From Embleya scabrispora DSM 41855 (GTDB lineage Bacteria; Actinomycetota; Actinomycetes; Streptomycetales; Streptomycetaceae): a stretch of 64,000 nucleotides of DNA. Within the stretch, counting starts at the first letter, position 1. Each line of letters starts with the position of its first letter. Where the stretch lies: assembly GCF_000372745.1 (NCBI RefSeq), contig NZ_KB889675.1, positions 80,388-144,387 on the forward strand. Reading direction: 5' to 3'. The notes beneath the pieces were generated by a model. The model was not told the DNA's origin and searched no databases. It worked only from the letters and a program-made list of their open reading frames with translations. Of the stretch, positions 54,290 to 63,245 are shown one piece after another. The position numbers were made by a program, and so were the translations under genes.

Positions 54290-55057
54290 ATGCGGGTCCA
54301 CGTGGTGAGCGACGTCCACGGCGCTGCCGAGGCACTCGCCCACGCGGGCGACGGCGCCGATGCCCTGGTGTGCCTGGGCGATCTGGTGCTCTTCCTCGAC
54401 TACCACGACCTCGATCGGGGCATCTTCACCGATCTGTTCGGTGTGGAGAACACCCGCAGGCTGCTCGCGCTGCGCAACGCCCGCCGCTTCACCGAGGCCC
54501 GGACGTTCTCCGGATCGTTGTGGGCGGGCGTGCCGGGTGGTGCCCGCGCGGCGATCGAGCAGGCGGTGCGCCGGCAGTACGCCGCGCTGTTCGCGGCCTT
54601 CCCGACGCCGACCTACGTCACCTATGGCAACGTCGACGTGCCCGACCTGTGGCCGGACTACGCGCGTGAAGGGGTCACCGTGCTCGACGGCCAGGTCGTC
54701 GAGATCGGCGGCCGGACCTTCGGCTTCGTCGGCGGCGGCCTGCGCACGCCGATGCACACGCCGTACGAGATCTCCGACGAGGAGTACGCGGCCAAGGTCG
54801 CCGCGGTCGGTCGGGTCGACGTGTTGTGCTGCCACATCCCGCCCGCCGTGCCGGACCTCACCTACGACGTGGTGGCCCGCCGGTTCGAGCGCGGCAGCGA
54901 GGCGGTATTGCGGGCCATCCACGAGACCGAACCCGACCTGGTGCTGTTCGGTCATGTGCACCAGCCGCTGCGGGCGCGGATGCGGATCGGACGTACCGAA
55001 TGCGTCAACGTGGGGCATTTCCAGGCCACCGGCAAACCGTACGTCCTCTCCTGGTGA
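54290..55057 (+). CDS. Calcineurin-like metallophosphoesterase
   Basis: 255 residues. Dinuclear metal motifs in order: VVSDVHGAAEA (DxH), LVCLGDLVLF (GD), TYVTYGNVDVPD (GNxD, where the usual His is Asp), VLCCHIPPAV (H) and LFGHVHQPLR (GHxH). The GNVD variant departs from GNHD. It may hydrolyse nucleotides or phosphodiesters; the substrate is unknown. ATG at 54290 has TACAGT about 10 bases upstream, so the message is nearly leaderless. Confidence 0.9.
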   Translation: MRVHVVSDVHGAAEALAHAGDGADALVCLGDLVLFLDYHDLDRGIFTDLFGVENTRRLLALRNARRFTEARTFSGSLWAGVPGGARAAIEQAVRRQYAALFAAFPTPTYVTYGNVDVPDLWPDYAREGVTVLDGQVVEIGGRTFGFVGGGLRTPMHTPYEISDEEYAAKVAAVGRVDVLCCHIPPAVPDLTYDVVARRFERGSEAVLRAIHETEPDLVLFGHVHQPLRARMRIGRTECVNVGHFQATGKPYVLSW

Positions 55058-55183
55058 GCCGGTGCCGCGTACGCGCAGGTCGGGCACGATAGCCTTCGGG
55101 CGGATCGGTTGTACGCGGGCATCCGGTGATGTCCGTGCAGGACAGCCATAACGGCTACGCGAGCTTCCGGAGGACTCCTCACG

Positions 55184-55618
55184 ATGGCTGAACGGACCAG
55201 CTCGACCATCACGATCGACGCCACGCCGGCCGAGGTCATGGCCGTCATCGCGGGGTTCGAGGGCTATCCCGAGTGGACCGGCGAAGTCAAGGAGACCGAG
55301 GTCCTCGAGATCGACGAGGCGACCGGGCGCGCGGTGCGCGTGCGATTCAAGCTCGACGCCGGGGTGATCAGCGACGAGCACGTGCTCGGTTACACGTGGG
55401 ACGGCGACCGCGAGGTGCGCTGGACCCTGGTGACCAGCCAGATGCTCAAGGCGCTCGACGGCCGCTACGCGCTGAGCCCGATCAGCGGCGGCACCGACGT
55501 GACCTACGAACTGACCGTGGACGTCAAGATCCCGATGCTGGGCATGCTCAAGCGCAAGGCGGAGAAGGTCATCATCGACCGCGCCTTGACCGGGCTCAAG
55601 AAGCGCGTCGAGAGCTGA
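55184..55618 (+). CDS. SRPBCC (START-like) family protein
   Basis: 144 residues with GGAGGA upstream of ATG. The helix-grip fold is evident: SSTITIDATPAEVMAVIAGF, YPEWTGEVKETEVLE, GRAVRVRFKLDAGVISDEHV, GTDVTYELTVDVKIPMLGML. Such proteins bind hydrophobic ligands and are sometimes called cyclase/dehydrase. It is 7 bases before the ArsA-like ATPase. Mycobacteria keep the same pair (Rv2185c, Rv2184c), which argues for a joint role, possibly lipid handling. Confidence 0.9.
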   Translation: MAERTSSTITIDATPAEVMAVIAGFEGYPEWTGEVKETEVLEIDEATGRAVRVRFKLDAGVISDEHVLGYTWDGDREVRWTLVTSQMLKALDGRYALSPISGGTDVTYELTVDVKIPMLGMLKRKAEKVIIDRALTGLKKRVES

Positions 55619-55625
55619 TCCGGCG

Positions 55626-56810
55626 GTGACGCGGGTCCTGTTGGTCACCGGCCTCCCGGGGGCCGGACGCACGACCGTCGCGGCGGCGACGGCGGTCGCC
55701 TCGGCGCGGGCCGGGCGGCGCACGCTGCTCCTCGCGGCCGACGGCACGCGGGATGTGGACGCGGTCCTGGATGTGCCGGTGGGCACGGATCCGTTCGACG
55801 CGCTGCCGGACCTGACCGTGCAGCGGGTCGCCGCACGGGCCGAGTTCGAACGCGAGTTCCTGCTGGTCCAGAGCCAGTTGGGGGCGGCGCTCGCGGTGGT
55901 CGGGGTGGATCCGCTGGATCCCGAGGAGATCACCGTGCTGCCCGGCGCCGGCGATGTGTTGGCGCTGCGGGTGCTCGCCCGGGCGGTGAACGCGCGGCGC
56001 TACGAGTTGATCGTGGTCGACCTGCCCGCCGTCGAGCGGGCGGTGCCGGCGCTGGCGCTGCCGGAGGGATTGGCGCGCTACCTGGACCGGTTGTTGCCGG
56101 TCGAGCGGCAGGCGGCCCGGGCGCTGCGGCCGGTGCTGGCCGCGGTCGCGGGGGTGCCGATGCCCGAGGATTGGGTCTACGCCACGGCTCGGCGGGTGAC
56201 CGGCGAGCTGGAGGTGCTGCGGTCGCTGGTGGCGGCACCGACGACGACGGTACGGGTGGTGGTCCGGCCCGGAACGGTCGCACTGGCGGCGGCGCGACGG
56301 GCCGCGTCGGCGCTCGCGCTGTACGGGCACCGGATCGAGGACGTGATCGTGAACGGGGTGGGCGCCGCCGACTCGCCCGACCCGACGGTGCGGTCCCGGG
56401 CCGAGGTGGCGCGCGAGACGGTGGACGCGCTGTGCGCGCTGTTCCCGCGCGTGCCGTTGGCACAGATCCCGATGCTGGCCGCCGAGCCGCTGGGCGCGGC
56501 CGAACTCGCGGACGTGGCCGCCCACTTCGCCCCGGTCGGCCCCGGTGGCACGATCGACGACGAGCACCTGATCGAACGCGACGGCGAGCGGCTGTCGCTG
56601 CTGCTGCCACTGCCGGGCACCGATCGCGACGACCTGGACCTGCTGCGCCGCGGCGACGAACTCGTGATCACGGTCGGCCCGAACCGCCGCCTGTTCAAAC
56701 TCCCATCGGCGCTCCGGCGCTGCGTGATCGAGGGCGCGGGCCTACGCGACGGCGTCCTGCGGGTCCGCTTCGTCCCGGACCCGGCGGTCTGGATGCGCCC
56801 GTCGCGGTAG
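55626..56810 (+). CDS. ArsA/GET3-like ATPase with Arg in place of the Walker A Lys
   Basis: 394 residues from GTG. Deviant P-loop VTGLPGAGRTTVAAATAVA: the final Lys of GxxGxGK(T/S) is Arg. A switch-like LIVVDLPAVE follows. The C-terminal about 90 residues form a small beta domain (RLSLLLPLPGTDRDDLDLLR, DELVITVGPNRRLFKLPSAL), as in actinobacterial ArsA-like proteins with an HSP20/ArsA-C-type end. It is not an arsenite pump component as far as the context shows. Coupled closely to the SRPBCC gene, so membrane or lipid work is likelier. Confidence 0.88.
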   Translation: MTRVLLVTGLPGAGRTTVAAATAVASARAGRRTLLLAADGTRDVDAVLDVPVGTDPFDALPDLTVQRVAARAEFEREFLLVQSQLGAALAVVGVDPLDPEEITVLPGAGDVLALRVLARAVNARRYELIVVDLPAVERAVPALALPEGLARYLDRLLPVERQAARALRPVLAAVAGVPMPEDWVYATARRVTGELEVLRSLVAAPTTTVRVVVRPGTVALAAARRAASALALYGHRIEDVIVNGVGAADSPDPTVRSRAEVARETVDALCALFPRVPLAQIPMLAAEPLGAAELADVAAHFAPVGPGGTIDDEHLIERDGERLSLLLPLPGTDRDDLDLLRRGDELVITVGPNRRLFKLPSALRRCVIEGAGLRDGVLRVRFVPDPAVWMRPSR

Positions 56811-56881
56811 CGGCCGCAGCCGGCCCCGGCCCGTGGCGAACGACCCGGCCCCGGGCCCGGCTTCCGGTGCCCCGCCCCGAC

Positions 56882-58150
56882 CTATCCCTTCCCGTGCAGC
56901 TTCTCCCAGTCCCGCGCCAGTGCGATGCGCTCGGGGGCGGTCGGGTGGGAGGCGAACAGGAATTGCAGGATCGGGTTCGGGGTGACGTTGGAGCGGTTGG
57001 CCACCGCCAGGCTGTGCTGCATCCGGATGAACGCGTCCGGATCGCGGGTCAGATCGAGCGCGTGCACGTCGGCGCGGGCCTCCAGCCGACGGCTGATCAG
57101 CATCTCGCCGGGACCGGCCACCGTGCCGATCACCGCGACGATCGCGAGCAGCAGGGCCAGCGAGCGCGGGTCGCCCGCACCGTCCGCGCCCGCCCGACGC
57201 AGCAGCGGCGCGCACGTCATCAGCAGCCCCAGCGCGCACACGCCGGCCGCCAGCGCCGCCGCGCTGATCAGCGTCCCGTGCAGCACGTCGTTGCGCTTGG
57301 CGTGCCCCAACTCGTGCGCGGCGATCAGCTCCACCTCGCGCTGATCCGCGTCCCGCACGGTCGTGTCGTAGACCACGATCCGCCGGGTCGAGCCGAACCC
57401 GGACACGTACGCGTTGAGCGCCGTGGTCCGCCGGGACGCGTCCGCGACCAGGACGTCCCGTACCGGCACCCCGTCCCGCTCGGCCAGTTGCATCAGCGAC
57501 GTGCGCAGCGGCCCGTCCGGCATCGAGTGGAACTTGTTGAAGGCCGGTTCCACCAGCAGCGGGTACAGGAACGAGATCGCCACCACGAGCAGCGCGCCGG
57601 CGCCCGCCGCGAGCAGCCAGCCGGCCCGGGGCAGCGCCCGGATCAGGGCGTACAGCCCGAGCACGACCAGCAGCAGCAGTCCGGTGGACATCGCGAAGCT
57701 CTTGGCCAGGTCCAGCCACCAACTCCCCCACGACTGCACGGACAACCCGTACCGTCGCCGGACCACCTCCAGGCGCGCCGCGAACGGCATTGTCGCCAGC
57801 CGGCCGATCAGGGCCAGCGCCAGGCCGCCGAGCAGAACGCGCCACACCCACCCGCCGCCCACGGGCCGGGCCACCGCCTCGATGACGCGCGTGCCGACGG
57901 GCGTGAGCCCGAGCACAAGCGAGACCACCAGCGAGAGCGCCATGGACAGGTACGCGGGCGGGCGGGCTGCCTCGGCCAGCGACCGGCCCCGGGCGATCTC
58001 GGCGGCGGTGAAGTCCCGGGCCGCATCCGGGTGGGTGAAGCCGCCGGGCGGCTCGGGCAGCGGCCGCCACGGCGTGGTCACCACGATCGCCACCAACAGG
58101 ACGACGCCTGTGCACACCAGGCAGATCAGCAACAACCGCTGGACGGACAT
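56882..58150 (-). CDS. M48 family membrane metallopeptidase (Ste24-like)
   Basis: 422 residues with several membrane helices (about 6-26, 67-90, 105-125, 150-175, 185-205). The zinc motif is VELIAAHELGHAKRNDVLHG (HExxH). The third ligand Glu is probably in the ISRRLEARADVHAL block. SYLYPLLVEPAFNKFHSM-like region (FLYPLLVEPAFNKF) and VSGFGSTRRIVVYDT match CAAX prenyl protease 1-type enzymes. In bacteria these act in membrane-protein quality control. It ends shortly after the convergent ArsA-like gene and lies 16 bases after the secreted peptidase-like gene. Confidence 0.92.
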   Translation of the reverse strand: MSVQRLLLICLVCTGVVLLVAIVVTTPWRPLPEPPGGFTHPDAARDFTAAEIARGRSLAEAARPPAYLSMALSLVVSLVLGLTPVGTRVIEAVARPVGGGWVWRVLLGGLALALIGRLATMPFAARLEVVRRRYGLSVQSWGSWWLDLAKSFAMSTGLLLLVVLGLYALIRALPRAGWLLAAGAGALLVVAISFLYPLLVEPAFNKFHSMPDGPLRTSLMQLAERDGVPVRDVLVADASRRTTALNAYVSGFGSTRRIVVYDTTVRDADQREVELIAAHELGHAKRNDVLHGTLISAAALAAGVCALGLLMTCAPLLRRAGADGAGDPRSLALLLAIVAVIGTVAGPGEMLISRRLEARADVHALDLTRDPDAFIRMQHSLAVANRSNVTPNPILQFLFASHPTAPERIALARDWEKLHGKG

Positions 58151-58166
58151 GCCTGCCGTGCCCCTG

Positions 58167-59555
58167 TCATCCGGCCTGCGTACGCAGGTAGTCGAGCCAG
58201 ATCCTGGTGAAGGCGTCGGGGTTGGTGCCCAGGACGGACACCATCGCCGACGCGAGCGCCGAGGCCGAGTCGGGCGCGTTGACGCCGGGCGGCCGTTCGG
58301 CGCCGACCGTACGGTACAACTCGACCAGCTTGGCCTGCCCCCACCGCTCGGCGATCAGTTTGCACGCCAGCCAGCCCATCTCGTACGCCTGGGGCAGGTC
58401 TTCCTGCGTGGTCTCGAAGCTCGGGTCGGCCGGCAGCTGCGTGGGCACCTTGCCCGCCTTGACGTCCCGCCGCAGTTCGGGGGCGGCCGTGCGCATCGTC
58501 TGTGCCGAATCGAGGTAGCCGATGTAGTCCGCGAAGCCCTCGGACAGCCAGGTCGGCGTCCAGGCCCGGGTGAACGCCCGGCTCGCCACGTGGGTGATCT
58601 CGTGCGCCATCACCACTCGGCGTTCCAGGTCGCCCAATTCGCGGAAGGCGTCCGGGTTGACGATCACCCGGTCGGCGGCGGCCGCATCCGAGGCCGCGCC
58701 GCGTTCGCCGGTGGTCACCGCCGCGATCTTGAGATATTTGCTCGGTTCGGCGCCGAGCAGCCGGGCCATCTGCGCCTGGGTACCGGGCACCACGACGACC
58801 GTGCGCCCCGGCCAGGACTCTCCCCAGACCGCGCTGACCCGGGGTACCGCCTTGTCCGCGGTATCGGCGAACTCGCGCAGCGTGGCCCGGGTGCCGATGC
58901 CGAGCACCGTGCTGTGCGTGCCCTGGACGACGGTGATCGGGCCCAGGTCCCACACCTGGGTGGGGGCGCGCATCCCGGCCGCGGCGCCGTCGGTGTCGGC
59001 CGCGAGGTACCACGTGCCCGAGCGCAGCACGAAGGTCAGGTACTGCGGCACCCGCACCGGGGTCGCATCGTGTCCGGTGATCCGGTAGAGCAGGTCGACC
59101 CGGGCGGTGAAGGTGGGTGCGCCGAGTGCGCTCTTGCGCGCGGCGGGCAGTTCGAACGCGTCGGGGGTGACGATCTCGTACTCCCACCCGGCGAACGGCA
59201 CCTCGGCGACGTTGTCGAAGACGCCGATCTGGGACTGTCGGAACGCGGCGTCCTGCGGGTCCAGGGTGGCGTTGAACGCCTCGCGGTCGCGGGAGAGGAA
59301 CGCGGTCGAGCGCCGGTCCAGGAGTGCGCCGACCGCTATCCGTCGCGCGTTGGCGTGTTGCTCGCCGCCGTCCGCCGAGGGCCGGACGGGGCCGGCGGAG
59401 ACACCGGCGCGTGGTCGCGACGGCGCGTCGGTCACCGTGTCCGAGACGAACCGGGTGACGCCGAGGACGGCCCCGAGCTGGGCGAGTGCGCACAACACGA
59501 CCAGGACGGGCAGCAGGCTGCGGATCCGGCGTGCGGCCCGATTCGGGTCATCCAC
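58167..59555 (-). CDS. Membrane-anchored gluzincin-type peptidase-like protein
   Basis: 462 residues from GTG. One N-terminal membrane helix (about 14-36, LLPVLVVLCALAQLGAVLGV) then an external part. A transport/NTF2-like region spans about 70-220. A peptidase MA-like domain follows, with RVVMAHEITHVASRAFTRAW (HExxH) and the third-ligand block PTWLSEGFADYIGYLDSAQT (Glu). Zinc-dependent proteolysis is likely, though no substrate is known. It is followed 16 bases later by the M48 gene, so two metallopeptidase-type proteins are in one unit. Confidence 0.85.
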   Translation of the reverse strand: MDDPNRAARRIRSLLPVLVVLCALAQLGAVLGVTRFVSDTVTDAPSRPRAGVSAGPVRPSADGGEQHANARRIAVGALLDRRSTAFLSRDREAFNATLDPQDAAFRQSQIGVFDNVAEVPFAGWEYEIVTPDAFELPAARKSALGAPTFTARVDLLYRITGHDATPVRVPQYLTFVLRSGTWYLAADTDGAAAGMRAPTQVWDLGPITVVQGTHSTVLGIGTRATLREFADTADKAVPRVSAVWGESWPGRTVVVVPGTQAQMARLLGAEPSKYLKIAAVTTGERGAASDAAAADRVIVNPDAFRELGDLERRVVMAHEITHVASRAFTRAWTPTWLSEGFADYIGYLDSAQTMRTAAPELRRDVKAGKVPTQLPADPSFETTQEDLPQAYEMGWLACKLIAERWGQAKLVELYRTVGAERPPGVNAPDSASALASAMVSVLGTNPDAFTRIWLDYLRTQAG

Positions 59556-59627
59556 GTGGTCGATCGTAACGTGGGCGCGCCGAACGGCCGGTCCGAACCG
59601 GACCGGCCGCCGAACGGGCGAGGCGGG

Positions 59628-60692
59628 TCAGGAGGGCCGGACGACCTTGGCGATCGGCATCGACTTCAGCGGCGCGTAGCGCACGCGGGTTCCCGGCTTG
59701 GGTGCGTGGATGATCCGTCCGGCGCCGGCGTAGATGCCCACGTGGCCGGCTCCGCCGTAGTAGACGACCAGGTCGCCCGGTCGGATCTCGGTGAGCGGGA
59801 TCGCCCGGCCCGCGCCGGCCTGCCCCTGCGAGGTGCGCGGCAACGCGACGCCCGCCTGTCGCCACGCCCAGCCGGTCAGACCGGAACAGTCGAACGAGTC
59901 GGGTCCGGTGGCGCCCCAGACGTACGGCTTGCCCAGCGCCGTCGTCGCGGCGGCCACGGCGATCGCCGCCCGGCCACCGATCGGGGGGTTCGCCGCTTGG
60001 CGGCCGGCCACCGGCCACCGGGCGTCGTCGCGCCCGGCGCGGTTCGGGTCGGTACCCTCCTCGGCGGGCCCGTCCCCGGCCAGGAACGCCGCGCGGTCCG
60101 CCGCGTCCAGCGTGTTCAGCAGTTCCCGGGCGCGCGCCAGCTTGGTCCGGACCGCCGCCTTCGCCGCCGCGAGGTCCTTGCGCCCGTCCTCCAGGGCGGC
60201 GAGCGTATCGGCGGCCTCGCGGCGCTCCTGCTCCAGCGCGCGCCGGGTGGACCGTACACGCGTCACCGCGTCCCGCTGCCGGCCGGCCAGCCGGTCCAGG
60301 ACGCCGGCCCGGGACAGGTATTCGTCCGGATTCCCGGACATCAGCAGCGCGATGGCGGGATCGATGCCACCGGCGCGGTACTGGGCCGCGGCCATCGCGC
60401 CCATGCCGCCCTGCAGGGCCGCCAGCTCGGCCTGCGCGTCGGCGATCCGCCCCTGGGCTCCGGCCACCAGCTCGCGCAGTCGGGCCTGCCGCTCGGCGAC
60501 GCCGTTGTACTCCTCGGTGGTCGCCTCGGCCTGCCGGTACAGCTCGCCGACCTGCTGCCGCACCTGCTCCGCGGTCGGCGCCGGGGCGGCCCGCGAGACG
60601 TTCGGCGCGAACGCGAACGCCGTGACGGCAGCGGCGGTCAGCACGGTGAACCGGGCACGGCCGGCCCTCTTCGGCCTGCGATGGGACGCCAC
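59628..60692 (-). CDS. NlpC/P60 peptidoglycan hydrolase with coiled-coil domain
   Basis: 354 residues from GTG, with GAGAAGGAG upstream. Signal peptide about 1-35 (FTVLTAAAVTAFAFAPNVSR), a long helical coiled-coil region (about 38-200: EQVRQQVGELYRQAEATTEE), a linker, and the C-terminal NlpC/P60 domain. The catalytic Cys is in DSFDCSGLTGWAWRQ, followed by RPGDLVVYYGGAGHVGIYAG (His) and IIHAPKPGTRVRYAPL (third site). Architecture matches RipA/Rv2190c-type D,L-endopeptidases cutting stem peptides in growth and division. Confidence 0.94.
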   Translation of the reverse strand: MASHRRPKRAGRARFTVLTAAAVTAFAFAPNVSRAAPAPTAEQVRQQVGELYRQAEATTEEYNGVAERQARLRELVAGAQGRIADAQAELAALQGGMGAMAAAQYRAGGIDPAIALLMSGNPDEYLSRAGVLDRLAGRQRDAVTRVRSTRRALEQERREAADTLAALEDGRKDLAAAKAAVRTKLARARELLNTLDAADRAAFLAGDGPAEEGTDPNRAGRDDARWPVAGRQAANPPIGGRAAIAVAAATTALGKPYVWGATGPDSFDCSGLTGWAWRQAGVALPRTSQGQAGAGRAIPLTEIRPGDLVVYYGGAGHVGIYAGAGRIIHAPKPGTRVRYAPLKSMPIAKVVRPS

Positions 60693-60871
60693 GGCGGCGG
60701 GCTCCTTCTCCGGGGGCCCGGCTACCCGCCGTCCGAGTCGGACGGTCGAGTGCGCGGGCGCTCGACCGGTGACCCTAGTGACCCAAACATGCCCGCTTCA
60801 AATCAATCCGCGAATTTCGTGTCTTGCGCCATCAATTCAGCCGAAAAGGATCATCTTTCGCGATCGAGTGA

Positions 60872-61174
60872 TCAACGAGCGCTCATCATTTCGCCGCTTT
60901 CGCGCAGTTGCGCACCGGCTGCGGCCAGCATGCCCTCGGCCGCGAACAACCGCAGCGCGGTCAGCGTTTCCTCGTCCAACTCGGCGTGGTCGAGGTGATC
61001 GGCACGCTCGCCGTACTCCCCGGAGTCGGCATACGGAGAGGCGTCCGATAATTCGGGTGATATATCGGAATCCATGGATCGAGCGCTGATCAGCGCGGGC
61101 CCGATCGAGGCCGGAATCGCGCAGCCGGCGCCGGCGCGCCCGCGGCCTCGGTGCGTACGACAGGCGATGCGCAT
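60872..61174 (-). CDS. Hypothetical small acidic protein
   Basis: 100 residues from ATG at 61174, which has a good GGGGAG ribosome site; ATG at 61075 would give 67. The start is basic and mildly hydrophobic (RIACRTHRGRGRAGAGCAIP), the rest acidic (DSDISPELSDASPYADSGEY), ending in a helix (DEETLTALRLFAAEGMLAAA). No family recognised. It lies in the 570-base space between the NYN gene and the NlpC/P60 gene; the 180 bases after it are A/T-rich by local standards and probably hold the NlpC promoter. Confidence 0.5.
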   Translation of the reverse strand: MRIACRTHRGRGRAGAGCAIPASIGPALISARSMDSDISPELSDASPYADSGEYGERADHLDHAELDEETLTALRLFAAEGMLAAAGAQLRESGEMMSAR

Positions 61175-61260
61175 GTGGCTTCTCCCCTTTCGTCGACTTT
61201 CCTCGTCAACGGTAGGGAGCGGCACCGACACGTGGTGCGAACGGCGTCCGTGCGCCCGGA

Positions 61261-63081
61261 TCAGCCTCGGGTGAGCCGGCGCAACAACATCGTCGAGGGC
61301 ACCGGTCGCGCCCCCGCCTTGCGCACGCCGTCGGCCACCTCGCGGTCGGTGGAGACCACCACGACCGGGCGGCCCGGCGGCTCGGCCCGGACCAGCCGGC
61401 GGATCAGCTCGTCGGCCGTCTCGCCCGGCTTGCTGAACATCACCCGCACCCCGCGCGCGGGAGCCAGCAGCACCGGCGCGTCCAGTTGCGCGCCGTCGAA
61501 CACGCAGGTCACCTCGCAGCCGGTCTGCGCGGCGAGCCCGGTCAGACCGCCGACCAGCCGGTCGCGCTGCTTGTTCAGCGCGAGCGTGGGGTAGCCGGTC
61601 TTGGTCACGTTGTAGCCGTCGATCACCAGGTGCGCCTGCGGCAGCGCGAGCAGCTGGTCGAGCAGGGCCGGATCGTCGCCCTCCAACGCACGTTGGGCGA
61701 TGTCCTTTATCCCGGACGCGCCCGGCACCACCGCGTCCACCATGTCGGCGGGCCGGATGCCCACCGGCGGCAGTGCGAGTTCGCGGCGCAGCCCCTGGGC
61801 GGCCTCCAGGACGGTGTCCAGGAGGAGCCGGACCCGGGTGTCCTCCATGCTGCGTCCCTCGCGGGCCGCTCGGCGACTGGCCTCCAGGGCCGATTCGACC
61901 TCGGCGACCCGGCCGCGCAGCCGGCGGGCCTCCTTCTCCGCGGCGGCGATCGCGGCCTGCGCCTCGACCCGCACCGCGTCCAGCTCGGAGCGGGCCCGGC
62001 GGGCCTCCTTCTCCTCGTGCTTGGCGCTGCCCTGTAGGCCGCGCACCTGGCGGCGCAGGTGGTCGGCCTCCTTGCGGGCCGTCTCCAACTCCGCGCGCAG
62101 CCGTTCGTGCTCGGTCTTGGATGCCGCGCGCAGTACGCCGACCTCGTGCTCCAGGCGGGACAACGTCTCGGCGGCCTCGGCCTCGGCACGGTCGGCGGCG
62201 GCCTCCTTGGCCGCGTCGCCGGCGGTCTCGATCAGCCGGACCCAGCCGCGCGGGCGCAGCAGGTACGCGGCGGCGGCCACGTCGAGCGGGTCGGCCGCGG
62301 CGGGCACCTTGCCGGCCTCGAGCGCCTCGGAGATCTCCGGCAGCCCCTTGCGAAAGCGCTCCGCTATGCGCTGGCGGAACACCGGATCGTTCTCCAACGC
62401 GGCGGCCAGCGGTGTAGCGGCGAACTTGGCCCGGCGCTGGTGGGTGAAGCGGGCGAACCGGCGCAGCGGGCCGGGCACCTCGTCCGCGGTCATCGTGCCG
62501 AGCGCGTCGGCGGCCACCGAGATCACCCGCACCCGAACCGCCTCGGGCAACGGTCCGGACAACGCCTCGGGCTCGGCGTGCTGCGAACCGTCCGGGTCGG
62601 CCTCGGTGCCGGCTCCCGGGTCGGAAACGGGCTCCGTGCCGGCGGAAGCGGGCTCCGGCTCGACTGCCGGCGCTGCGGCGGCTTCGGGTTCCGCGGCCTC
62701 GGGCTCGGGCTCGGGTTCCGTCCGGGACTCGGAGTCGGACTCGGTCACGGTCTCGGGCCCGGGGGCGGGGGCGGGGGCGGGGGCGGCATCGGTCTGGGTC
62801 GCGGTGACGGCGGCGGGCTCGTCCTCCGTCGCGGTGCCGGGTTCGGCGGCGCCCGACCCGGCCGGGTGCGCGTGGGCCGCGGGATCGGTGGGGCCGTCCG
62901 GCTCCCGGTCGACCGCGTGGTCGACCGCCACCTCGGGCTCGACAAGGGAGCCGGGCAGACCGGTCCCCGCCTCGGTCCGGGACTGCGGGTCGAGGTCGGG
63001 CTCGGCAACCGGCACCGCCTCGGCGGCCTCGGCGGCGTGCGCAGGCGTGACCTCGTCCGCGCGGGTATCCGGTCCGCTCAC
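61261..63081 (-). CDS. NYN (YacP-like PIN-fold) domain protein with long acidic tail and coiled coil
   Basis: 606 residues from GTG after GGAGGAG. Residues 1-180 are Glu/Pro/Ala/Thr-rich and disordered. A helical domain follows (about 185-290: PLRRFARFTHQRRAKFAATP), a long charged coiled coil (300-410), and a C-terminal NYN domain from about 480. Acidic sites for RNA cleavage are in HLVIDGYNVTKTGYP, CVFDGAQLDAP, SKPGETADELIRRLV and VVVVSTDREVADGVRKAGA. YacP/Rae1-type NYN proteins cleave RNA, some on the ribosome. Whether the coiled coil targets ribosomes is open. Confidence 0.88.
   Translation of the reverse strand: MSGPDTRADEVTPAHAAEAAEAVPVAEPDLDPQSRTEAGTGLPGSLVEPEVAVDHAVDREPDGPTDPAAHAHPAGSGAAEPGTATEDEPAAVTATQTDAAPAPAPAPGPETVTESDSESRTEPEPEPEAAEPEAAAAPAVEPEPASAGTEPVSDPGAGTEADPDGSQHAEPEALSGPLPEAVRVRVISVAADALGTMTADEVPGPLRRFARFTHQRRAKFAATPLAAALENDPVFRQRIAERFRKGLPEISEALEAGKVPAAADPLDVAAAAYLLRPRGWVRLIETAGDAAKEAAADRAEAEAAETLSRLEHEVGVLRAASKTEHERLRAELETARKEADHLRRQVRGLQGSAKHEEKEARRARSELDAVRVEAQAAIAAAEKEARRLRGRVAEVESALEASRRAAREGRSMEDTRVRLLLDTVLEAAQGLRRELALPPVGIRPADMVDAVVPGASGIKDIAQRALEGDDPALLDQLLALPQAHLVIDGYNVTKTGYPTLALNKQRDRLVGGLTGLAAQTGCEVTCVFDGAQLDAPVLLAPARGVRVMFSKPGETADELIRRLVRAEPPGRPVVVVSTDREVADGVRKAGARPVPSTMLLRRLTRG
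62761..62787 (+). repeat. G-quadruplex-capable GGGGGC tandem run
   Basis: Four consecutive GGGGGC units plus a trailing GG on the plus strand, preceded by another G-run. On the coding strand this encodes Pro-Ala dipeptides of the NYN protein tail. Four G5 tracts with 1-base loops are close to ideal for a G-quadruplex. Confidence 0.8.
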
Positions 63082-63245
63082 TGCTCCTCCGGTCCTTCCC
63101 GTTCCCTTGAGGCCCCTCCCCGCGTCACCGTTGCCGGGACGCCGACGCCTTGATCATGGCGCGTTCCGGACCGGAGACGGCCGCGCCGGGCCGCCCCGAT
63201 GCCGAAACGATGCACAGTCCCATTGTCGCCGCACGGTCTCGGCGC

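Noticed and set aside
60693-60871. c-di-AMP (ydaO-type) riboswitch before the NlpC/P60 gene
   Set aside because: Such elements precede some streptomycete wall-hydrolase genes, but the conserved core segments are not present; only a GTCCGA/TCGGAC stem is seen.
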